DNA of 64,000 nucleotides from JALSRD01 sp964476595 (GTDB lineage: Bacteria; Desulfobacterota; Desulfobacteria; Desulfobacterales; JALSRD01). This document shows positions 8,089 through 14,987 of this stretch, piece by piece. The notes beneath the pieces are model-generated. The model worked only from the letters and a program-made list of their open reading frames with translations, searched no databases and was not told the DNA's origin. Numbering within the stretch: position 1 is the stretch's first letter; each line of letters begins with the position of its first letter. The DNA lies in assembly GCA_964476595.1 (NCBI GenBank), contig CAYZCL010000108.1, positions 1 to 64,000 of the forward strand, written 5' to 3'. Position numbers and translations under genes: made by a program.

Positions 8089-10474
8089 TGGTGACCTTGC
8101 GCACCTGCAGCATGTCGGTGTGACCGGCGAAGATCTTCTCGATGCCGTCCTGCTTCAGGGTAGTCATGCCGTCCTCGATGGCCTGCTTGCGCAGTTCCTC
8201 CACGCGGGCCTTGTTCTGGATCATCTTCTTGATGACGTCGGTGCCCATCAGCAGCTCGTGCAGGCCCATGCGGCCGCGGTAGCCGGTGTTGTTGCAGTTC
8301 TCGCAGCCTTCCGGGGCGTAGAGGGTCAGGTCGTCGTTGTAGGCGATGGCCACGTTCTTCTCGAACAGCTCCGGGTCGTACTGCCGCACCAGATCGTCGT
8401 ACTCCTCGCGCGACGGGTGGTAGGGCCGCTTGCAGTCCGGGCACAGGGTCAGGACCAGGCGCTGGGCCAGGATGCACAGCACGGCGTCGGCGAAGTTGAA
8501 GGGATCCATGCCCATGTCCAGCAGGCGGGTGATGCTCTCGGGCGCCGAGTTGGTGTGCAGGGTGGAGAGCACCAGGTGGCCGGTCAGCGAGGCCTCGATG
8601 CCGATGCGGGTGGTCTCCTGGTCGCGCATCTCGCCCACCATGATGACGTCCGGATCGGCGCGCAGGAAGGCGCGCATGGCGGCCGCAAAGTCGAACCCGA
8701 TCTTGGACTTGATCTGCACCTGGCGCAACCCCTTCTGGGTGATTTCCACGGGGTCCTCGGCCGTCCAGATCTTGGTCTCGGGTTTGTTGATGTAGCCCAG
8801 CGCCGAGTGCAGGGTGGTGGTCTTGCCGGAACCGGTGGGACCGCAGACGAAGATCAGGCCGTAAGGCTGGATGATGGCCTTGAGGAAGTTCTCGTAGTTG
8901 CGTTTGGAAAAGCCGATGCGGTCCAGCGGGATGGGGTCGCCGGACTGCAGGATACGCAGCACCACGTCCTCCAGCCCGCCCTGGGTGGGCACGGTGGCCA
9001 CACGCAGTTCGATGTCCCTGCCGCTGTACTTCTTGAACTTGATCTTGCCGTCCTGGGGCAGGCGCCGTTCGGCGATGTCGAGGTCCGACATGATCTTGAT
9101 GCGCGAAATGACCGCATTCTTGTAGTTGTAGGGAATCGTCTGGTAGACGTAGCAGTTGCCGTCCACGCGAAAGCGTACCTGGGTGTTCTGGCGACCGGCG
9201 TAGGGCTCGATGTGGATGTCCGAGGCGCCGCGCGAAACGGCGTCCAGGATGATCTTGTTGACCAACTGGACCACGGCGCTGTCGCCCTCGTCGATGAAGT
9301 CGTCGCCCTCCTCGAACTCCTCGGCCTCGTCCTGCAGCTGCGAGAGGATGTCGTCGATCTCGGCGATCTCCTTCTCGTCCTGGGTGAAGAGCGAGATGGT
9401 GTCCAGGATGTCCTGTTTGAGGGCCACCTTGAAGGCCACGATCTTGCCGGGGAACAGGGCCTTGATCTCGTCGATCTTCTGCAGGTCGTAGGGGTTGTCG
9501 ACGGCGATGATGATCTTGCCGTCCTCGATGCCCAGGGGCACCCACACGTTCTTGCGCATGAAGGGCACCTTGAGCCCCACCAGCAGTTCGCCGGGGATGG
9601 GCATCTTGGCGTTGTACTCGATGTAGGGGACGCGGTAGTAGGTGCTCAAGGATTTGAGCACGTCCTTCTTGGGGATTTTGAGGTTCTTGATGAGGTGGCT
9701 CTCGATGGGCTGCCCGGCCTGGCGGGCGTAGCCGATGGCCTTGTTGAGCTCCTTTTGGGTCAGCAGGTGGTTTTCCAGCAGGTAGTCGAACTTGCTGGTT
9801 TTGTTCTTGGCCATGCGCTTCTGGTTGAACAGCGCGATACCCAGGATCTCGGCCAGCTCGCGGATGGTGTCCTCGTCGGTCTTGTCGAAGGGCTCACCGT
9901 CCTTGCGGTTCATCAGCTGCAGCACGCCCAGCAGGTAGCGACGGAAAACGATGGGGTAGACCAGCACCTGCCTCGTCCGGAACCCGGTGCGCACGTCCCA
10001 GTTCTTGTCGAACTTGAGCACCGGGTCGATGGCCGCCAGTTCCTTTTCGTCGTAGACGTCCTTGATGTTGAGCAGCTGCTGCTTGAGGGCCGCGTATCCG
10101 GCGATGGACTCGGTGGAAATGGGCAGCCGGATCTCGGTGGTACCGGTGGCCGATGGAACCTGGGAGCTGAGCTCGCGCTTGATGCCGTCCACCTGGTAGA
10201 CGGTCAGGCGCTCGGCGTTGAACAGGCCGGTGATCTCGTCGGACAGGTCGTTGATGATCTCCTGCACGCTGGAGGCGGCATAGACGTTGTTGGTGATATC
10301 CTTCAGCTTCTTGATGCTGGCGACCTTGGTCTCCAGCTTGCGGTCCAGGGGGGCCTTGGTGGCCTTGAGGCCCTGAACGCCGGGTGCCGCACCGGCGCCC
10401 GTGCGGCCGCGGTGGGCCTTGAGGCCCTCTTGGCCGTTTCCCTGGCGGGCTTTACTCTCCGTGTTGCTGAGCAT
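8081..10474 (-). CDS. GspE/PilB-type secretion or pilus ATPase with N-terminal GAF domain
   Basis: A 797-residue traffic ATPase. Residues about 60-225 look like a GAF sensor domain (SVQEIINDLSDEITGLFNAE ... VLVYPIVFRRYLLGVLQLMN). Residues about 230-380 are an MshEN-type domain, which in known cases binds c-di-GMP. The ATPase core has Walker A GPTGSGKT at 545-552, an Asp-box/Walker B region (ADPDVIMVGEMRD) and the Cys motifs of GspE/PilB (CPDCKRPYH ... CENCNNTGYRGRMGLHELL). No other pilus or secretion gene is adjacent, so its partner machine must be elsewhere. It powers either pilus extension or type II secretion. The GAF fusion suggests direct small-molecule control. Confidence 0.9.
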   Translation of the reverse strand: MLSNTESKARQGNGQEGLKAHRGRTGAGAAPGVQGLKATKAPLDRKLETKVASIKKLKDITNNVYAASSVQEIINDLSDEITGLFNAERLTVYQVDGIKRELSSQVPSATGTTEIRLPISTESIAGYAALKQQLLNIKDVYDEKELAAIDPVLKFDKNWDVRTGFRTRQVLVYPIVFRRYLLGVLQLMNRKDGEPFDKTDEDTIRELAEILGIALFNQKRMAKNKTSKFDYLLENHLLTQKELNKAIGYARQAGQPIESHLIKNLKIPKKDVLKSLSTYYRVPYIEYNAKMPIPGELLVGLKVPFMRKNVWVPLGIEDGKIIIAVDNPYDLQKIDEIKALFPGKIVAFKVALKQDILDTISLFTQDEKEIAEIDDILSQLQDEAEEFEEGDDFIDEGDSAVVQLVNKIILDAVSRGASDIHIEPYAGRQNTQVRFRVDGNCYVYQTIPYNYKNAVISRIKIMSDLDIAERRLPQDGKIKFKKYSGRDIELRVATVPTQGGLEDVVLRILQSGDPIPLDRIGFSKRNYENFLKAIIQPYGLIFVCGPTGSGKTTTLHSALGYINKPETKIWTAEDPVEITQKGLRQVQIKSKIGFDFAAAMRAFLRADPDVIMVGEMRDQETTRIGIEASLTGHLVLSTLHTNSAPESITRLLDMGMDPFNFADAVLCILAQRLVLTLCPDCKRPYHPSREEYDDLVRQYDPELFEKNVAIAYNDDLTLYAPEGCENCNNTGYRGRMGLHELLMGTDVIKKMIQNKARVEELRKQAIEDGMTTLKQDGIEKIFAGHTDMLQVRKVTIK

Positions 10475-10789
10475 GTTTCATCCCTGTTTCAGGCGGTGCG
10501 TGTCGAAGGTGACCTGTCACCGGAAAGCGGTCGTGAAAATTTGGAAAAGCATCCGGCGGCCTCTGGTGGCTTCCGACCATCGTGAAGCGCGGCCGCCCGG
10601 CAGGCGGACGGCCGCCGTCTGTAGCCTATTATCGGTCGTGCGACAGGCTTCTTTAACCGAAGTTGGGGCCACGCGGGGACGGGTGAAACGGGGGGGGGAA
10701 ACGGGTGTGCGGCAAGCGGAATCGTCCGGCTGCCAAAGGGGTGCGGCACCGGTTCGCGGGGGCGCTCCCGCGGCCGCGGGCGGAAGAGG
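10475..10789. other. Intergenic region, no gene seen
   Basis: I see no convincing coding frame here. It contains a run of nine G (10690-10698) and an AT-richer patch around 10628-10660 with a possible weak leftward -10 box (GATAAT). It presumably holds the promoter for the GAF-GspE gene, whose ATG is preceded by AGGGATG. Confidence 0.5.
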
Positions 10790-11035
10790 TCAGCCGCGGC
10801 CTTCGCCGCCCCCGTCCCGCCGGCGGTAGAGGGCGATGAGTTTCTTCACGCCGCCGCCCACCAGCAGGATCCCCATGAGGTAGAAACAGAAGTAGATGAA
10901 GGGCATGATGCCGGAGAAATAGGCGATCTCACGCACGCGGGGCATCACCTGGGGAATGCGGTAGAAGACCCCCAGTCCGGCCAGGATGAGGGCCACGGCC
11001 CACATGAGCTGAAAGTTTTTTCCGGGTGCGGCCAT
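10790..11035 (-). CDS. Small membrane protein with two predicted helices
   Basis: An 81-residue protein with two hydrophobic segments (about 10-25 and 38-62) joined by a short polar loop (RIPQVMPRVREIA), and a charged tail (ALYRRRDGGGEGRG) that is probably cytoplasmic. No family is recognised. The ATG has GAAGGGAAG upstream. It follows the crotonase gene by 24 bp on the same strand, so it is probably the last gene of that transcript. Function unknown. Confidence 0.65.
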   Translation of the reverse strand: MAAPGKNFQLMWAVALILAGLGVFYRIPQVMPRVREIAYFSGIMPFIYFCFYLMGILLVGGGVKKLIALYRRRDGGGEGRG

Positions 11036-11059
11036 GCACGCTTCCCTTCGGCGGCGCGC

Positions 11060-11851
11060 CTACTCGTTGAGGCGGCCCTTGAAGACGGGCTTGCGCTTCT
11101 CCAGGAAAGCCTGGGTGCCCTCGCGGCTGTCGGGGCTGGCCATGCACAGGGCGAAGGCGTCGGTTTCGATGTGGCAGCCGGTCTCCAGGTCGGTGTTCAG
11201 ACCGCGGTTGACGGCCTGCTTTGCGGCGCGCAGCGAGGCCTTGCCCATGGCGGCGATGCGGCCGGCGGTCTTGGTCACCTCGTCCATGAGGGCGTCGGCG
11301 GCGCACACCCTGTTGGCGATGCCCAGGCGCAGGGCCTCCCGGGCATCGACCATCTTGCCGGTAAAGATCATCTCCTTGGCCACGTTGGGGCCCACCAGGC
11401 GCGGCAGCCGCTGGGTGCCGCCAAAGCCCGGGATGATGCCCAGGGTGATCTCGGGCAGGCCGAAAACGGCGTTTTCGGAGGCGTAGACGAAGTCGCAGGC
11501 CAGCGCCATCTCGGTGCCGCCGCCCAGGGCGTAGCCGTTGACCGCCGCGATGGCCGGGATGGGCAGCTGCTGCAGGGCTCCGATGGCGGTCTGGCCCTTC
11601 TGGGAGAAATACTTGGCCTGCAGGGCGTTGTAGGTGGCCAACTCGGAGATGTCGGCGCCGGCCACGAAGGCCTTGTCACCGCTGCCGGTGAGCACCAGCA
11701 CGCGGATGTCCTCGTCGGCGGCCACGGCCGCCAGCGCCTGGTTGAACTCCTCCAGCAGCGCGGCGTTGAGCGCGTTCATGACCTTGGGCCGGTTGAAAGT
11801 GATCCGGGCGATGCCGCCCTCGACGTCGAATAGCAGGTGCTTGAAGTCCAT
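11060..11851 (-). CDS. Enoyl-CoA hydratase/isomerase (crotonase family)
   Basis: A 263-residue cytoplasmic enzyme. Crotonase markers in order: ITFNRPKVMNALN, the oxyanion-hole segment VAGADISEL, GYALGGGTEMALACD, and FGLPEITLGIIPGFGGTQRL, where the Glu is one of the two catalytic acids; the other Glu lies in GGGTEMAL. Both acids present favours a true hydratase (3-hydroxyacyl-CoA to enoyl-CoA and back) over an isomerase. The ATG was set by AAAGGAG 9 nt upstream; longer forms have arginine-rich, uncharacteristic sequence. It has its own promoter about 150 bp upstream and a small membrane protein gene behind it. No other beta-oxidation gene is adjacent, so the substrate chain is unknown. Confidence 0.92.
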   Translation of the reverse strand: MDFKHLLFDVEGGIARITFNRPKVMNALNAALLEEFNQALAAVAADEDIRVLVLTGSGDKAFVAGADISELATYNALQAKYFSQKGQTAIGALQQLPIPAIAAVNGYALGGGTEMALACDFVYASENAVFGLPEITLGIIPGFGGTQRLPRLVGPNVAKEMIFTGKMVDAREALRLGIANRVCAADALMDEVTKTAGRIAAMGKASLRAAKQAVNRGLNTDLETGCHIETDAFALCMASPDSREGTQAFLEKRKPVFKGRLNE

Positions 11852-11910
11852 GATGGGTTCTCCTTTGGTTGGTGTTCGATCGCGTCTCCCGGGTTTCCGG
11901 CGGACACGGC

Positions 11911-11958
11911 GTTGCGCCTGCCTGCGCAGCCGGTCTGCAGAAAGCGCAGCGGCGCAAC
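11911..11958. repeat. Inverted repeat in the crotonase leader
   Basis: GTTGCGCC at 11911-11918 and GGCGCAAC at 11951-11958 are perfect inverted arms around 32 nt that contain smaller CTGCGC/GCGCAG complements. It lies between the predicted promoter and the crotonase start, so the leader RNA could fold here. A regulatory role is not shown. Confidence 0.3.
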
Positions 11959-12000
11959 GTCCGGCATCACCGCCGCTTGCGCCGGTTCCGGGCACACCTG

Positions 12001-12029
12001 CATAAACCATTTATGGCGCAATTTGTCAA
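12001..12029 (-). promoter_or_regulatory. Promoter for the crotonase gene
   Basis: On the minus strand there is a perfect -35 TTGACA, a 17-bp spacer and a poorer -10 TTTATG, in an AT-rich patch. The leader would be about 140 nt. The rest of the stretch up to the exporter gene (12030-12205) shows nothing I can support. Confidence 0.42.
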
Positions 12030-12205
12030 ATGCGCAGGACCGCATCTGTAGTGAACCTGCAGGCCGGCGCGGGCGTGTCCACCGCAACGCTCTCGGGTGT
12101 TTCGTCGCGCGGGTGCATCTGTGCGTGGGCAAGAGGTTTTCGCGGTGCGCAGTCCGGGAGCCGGCGTACTCCCGACGGGGTCTGCGCGGCGCGGACGACG
12201 GCGGC

Positions 12206-13102
12206 TCACTCCGCCGGCGCCTCGGCCCGGGCCGCCAGGTAGATGGAGACCAGCACGCAACCGCCGCCCATAACTTTCAGCAAGGTGAAGCCCTCGTCGA
12301 AGAGGAAGTAGGCGATGATGCTGCTGATGACCGGCTCGCCCAGCAAACTGACGGCGATCAGACCGGCACTGCACCACTTGAGCGCCCAGTTGTAGCTGGT
12401 GTGGCCCACCACCTGGGAGATCAGCGCCAGGCCCCCGAAGCTGGCCCAGGTGCCGGTGGAAAAACCGGTGACCGGCTGGCCCAGGGCCAGCACCAGGGCC
12501 CACAGGATGACGGCCGCCGCCCCGTAGCACACGGTCACGTAGGGCAGCAGCGACAGGTGCGCCCGCAGTCGCCGGCCCAGCAGCAGGTAGGCCGCAGCGC
12601 TGACCCCGCCGGCCAGTGCCAGGGCGTCGCCCCACAGGGCGCGCCCCCCGGCGGCGAAGTCCCCGGCCCCGATGAGCACACCGCCCACGACGCTGACCAC
12701 GATGCTGACCACCATCACCGGCCGCAGGCGGTCGCCGGTCACGAAGGGCGTCAGCAGGCCCACCCACAGCGGATTGGTGTCCACCAGCACCACCGAGCTG
12801 CTCACCGTGGTGTAGTCCAGCGAGGAGATCCAGAAGGCGAAATGCAGCGCCAGGAAGAGTCCCGAAAGCCCGGCCAACACCAGGTCCCGGCGGCCCAGGG
12901 ACAGCAGCTCGCGGCGCGCCGTGAGCCACGCCGGCGGGGCCAGCAGCAGCACGGCCAGCCCCACGCGGTAGGCGGCGGTGACCAGGGCCGGGGCGTCGGC
13001 CAGGCGGGCGAAGATGGCGCCGGTGGAAACCGCCAGAATGCCCACGCCCATGGCGGCGTACGGGTGTACGCGCGGCTGCGGGTCGGCGCCGGCCGGGTTC
13101 AT
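12206..13102 (-). CDS. EamA/DMT-superfamily membrane transporter
   Basis: A 298-residue protein with about ten hydrophobic helices in two related halves, as in the drug/metabolite transporter superfamily. The segments HFAFWISSLDYTTVSSSVVLVDTNPLW (split: first half) and GHTSYNWALKWCSAGLIAVSLL with GEPVISSIIAYFLFDE (second half) are characteristic EamA sequences. It sits in the inner membrane and probably exports amino acids or other small metabolites; the substrate cannot be read. The ATG overlaps the amidase stop (ATGA), so it is translationally coupled to that gene. Confidence 0.9.
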   Translation of the reverse strand: MNPAGADPQPRVHPYAAMGVGILAVSTGAIFARLADAPALVTAAYRVGLAVLLLAPPAWLTARRELLSLGRRDLVLAGLSGLFLALHFAFWISSLDYTTVSSSVVLVDTNPLWVGLLTPFVTGDRLRPVMVVSIVVSVVGGVLIGAGDFAAGGRALWGDALALAGGVSAAAYLLLGRRLRAHLSLLPYVTVCYGAAAVILWALVLALGQPVTGFSTGTWASFGGLALISQVVGHTSYNWALKWCSAGLIAVSLLGEPVISSIIAYFLFDEGFTLLKVMGGGCVLVSIYLAARAEAPAE

Positions 13103-14751
13103 CGCAGGCGGCCGGCCCGGGTCAGCGACAGGGGGTTGACCTGCCGGATGTAGGCGCGGATGCCCTTGACAATGCCGCGGCACAGGTTCTCCTGGTACTT
13201 GGGGTCCGACAGCCGCCGGCACTCGCGGGGGTTGCTGATGAATGATGTCTCGATGAGGATGGCCGGCATCTGGGCGCCCAGCAGCACGTAGAAGGGCGCC
13301 TGCTTGACCCCCTTGCTCTTGATGCGCGAGTAGCGGCCCTGCAGATAGCCTACCGTCGAGCGCTGCACACTGGAGGCCAGGCGCGCCGACTCGTTGATCT
13401 TGGCGTTCTGCATGAGGTCGTTCAAGATGCTCTGCAGGTCGCTGATGTTTTTGCGCGAGGTGGCGTTTTCACGCGCCGCCACCAGGATGGCGTCCTCGTC
13501 GGTGGCCAGGTTCAGGAAGTAGGTCTCCAGGCCGTAGGCCATGTGGTTGCGCGCGGCGTTGGTGTGGATGGAGATGAACAGGTCGGCGTTCTTGGTGTTG
13601 GCGATGGCCGTGCGCTCCTCCAGGGTCAGGTAGCGGTCGCGGTTGCGCGTCAGGATGACCTCGCAGCCCAGTTCCTTGCGAATGCGCTTGGCCAGCCGCC
13701 GTGCGATCTGCAGGGTGATGTTCTTCTCGTAGACGCCCTTGCAGTAGCCCGGCGCGCCGAAGTCGCGGCCGCCGTGGCCGGCGTCCACCACGATGCGCCG
13801 GACGCCCAGCGAAAACTGGCGCGCCAGATCACCGGTGGATTTCTTTCCCTTGCGGCTGCGGGGCTTGGCGATGATCACCGGCGACTGCATGATGCTGTTG
13901 GTACCCCAGACGTCGATGACGATGCGGAAGGGGTTGCGCAGCGAGAAGACCTTGTAGCGTTTGAAGGACTTGATGTCCACCACCACGCGTACCGAGTCTC
14001 TGGTGTGCTGCCCGGCGCGCACGCTGCTGAGCAGATCGTCGTTGATGGGGATCTGGCGCTGGATGGCCTTGGTCAGCACGCTCTTGTCCAGGTCGATGTA
14101 CAGCCGCCGCGGCTTGTGCAGCGAGGGGTCCTTCCGCAGCAGCCGCGACGAATAGGAGGTCTCCTTGCTGGCGTCGATGACGATGCGCGTGTAGTTGGGG
14201 TTGGACCAGTAGCGCAGCCCGGTGACCAGGGCCGGCCCCGGGGGCGGCGGCGGGGACTTGCGCGGTGCGTAGTAGCTGTCGGAGCTGCGCTTGCGCACCT
14301 TGACCTTCTTCTTTTCGGGGGCTTTCTTTCTGGCCGAGGACTTGACCTGCGCGCGCCGGATCTCCACCCTGGCCTTGGCGGCGTAGCTGCTGCGGGGAAA
14401 ACGTTTGACGATGCGCCGGAAGGCGTCGAGGGCCTCCAGGCGATCGGTCTCCAGGTAGGAACGTCGGTAGAGTTCCAGGTAAAGTTTGCCGGCCTTGTAC
14501 AGCCCGGCGGCGGCCCAGGGGCCCTTGGGGGCCAGCTGGTAGACCCGTTCGTAGCCGGAAATGCACTTGAGCCAGTGGCTGCGGTACTTCTGGCGCGAGG
14601 GGCTCTTGCGCAGGGCGCTGTAGCACTTCTCGGCCGAGAGGTACTGGTCCTTGGGCGTGCGGGCCCACAGGTCCGGCGCCGTCAGCAGGGCCGCCAGGGC
14701 GCAGGCCAGCACGACGAACCCCGCCGGGCGGTATGCCCTTGCAAGCTTCAC
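13099..14751 (-). CDS. N-acetylmuramoyl-L-alanine amidase with AMIN domain (AmiC-like)
   Basis: A 550-residue exported zinc amidase that cuts the amide bond between N-acetylmuramic acid and the stem peptide, as needed for cell separation. The signal peptide is residues 1-30. Residues 35-130 look like TPR-type helices (AEKCYSALRKS, AAGLYKAGKLYLELY, LDAFRRIVKRFPRSSYAAKA). A Lys/Arg/Pro-rich linker follows, then an AMIN domain at about 170-285 (VTGLRYWSNPNYTRIVID), which targets septal wall. The Amidase_3 catalytic domain starts at VDAGHGG (zinc His326), with the Glu in YEKNITL, His in FISIHTNA and the catalytic Glu in ILIETSFISN. The GTG start has GGGAG upstream. Coupled to the downstream transporter. 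Confidence 0.93.
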   Translation of the reverse strand: MKLARAYRPAGFVVLACALAALLTAPDLWARTPKDQYLSAEKCYSALRKSPSRQKYRSHWLKCISGYERVYQLAPKGPWAAAGLYKAGKLYLELYRRSYLETDRLEALDAFRRIVKRFPRSSYAAKARVEIRRAQVKSSARKKAPEKKKVKVRKRSSDSYYAPRKSPPPPPGPALVTGLRYWSNPNYTRIVIDASKETSYSSRLLRKDPSLHKPRRLYIDLDKSVLTKAIQRQIPINDDLLSSVRAGQHTRDSVRVVVDIKSFKRYKVFSLRNPFRIVIDVWGTNSIMQSPVIIAKPRSRKGKKSTGDLARQFSLGVRRIVVDAGHGGRDFGAPGYCKGVYEKNITLQIARRLAKRIRKELGCEVILTRNRDRYLTLEERTAIANTKNADLFISIHTNAARNHMAYGLETYFLNLATDEDAILVAARENATSRKNISDLQSILNDLMQNAKINESARLASSVQRSTVGYLQGRYSRIKSKGVKQAPFYVLLGAQMPAILIETSFISNPRECRRLSDPKYQENLCRGIVKGIRAYIRQVNPLSLTRAGRLR

Positions 14752-14928
14752 TGGCGGAACTCCCGGGGCCGCGCCGGCGCCCGGGGCACCGCGGCCTGCG
14801 TGTGGGTTATGAACATGTCCATGGCGTTTTCCTGCCGCTTGCCGCCCGCCGTCGTGGGGTGAAACGGCGGAATGGTACAGGGCTGAAACTCTGCCAGCAT
14901 TTGGCGCAAATAGCAAGCCCGCCGCCGT

Positions 14929-14978
14929 AAAAAAGGTCGGCACACGCCCGTGCCCCCGGCCTGCCGGGGACACCGACC
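14929..14978 (-). terminator. Intrinsic terminator after mutS
   Basis: On the minus strand an outer GGTCGG/CCGACC-type stem (14973-14978 with 14935-14940) encloses a CCCCGG-CAGG-CCGGGG hairpin and is followed by six T. It lies directly behind the mutS stop. Confidence 0.7.
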
Positions 14979-14987
14979 CGCGGCGGA

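Noticed and set aside
7832..10585. Open frame of 917 codons on the plus strand
   Set aside because: Antisense to the GAF-GspE gene, whose protein has clear motifs; composition is that of a reverse-complement shadow.
10690..10698. Run of nine G as a possible phase-variable tract
   Set aside because: It is intergenic, about 215 bp from the nearest start codon, not in a promoter spacer that I can define.
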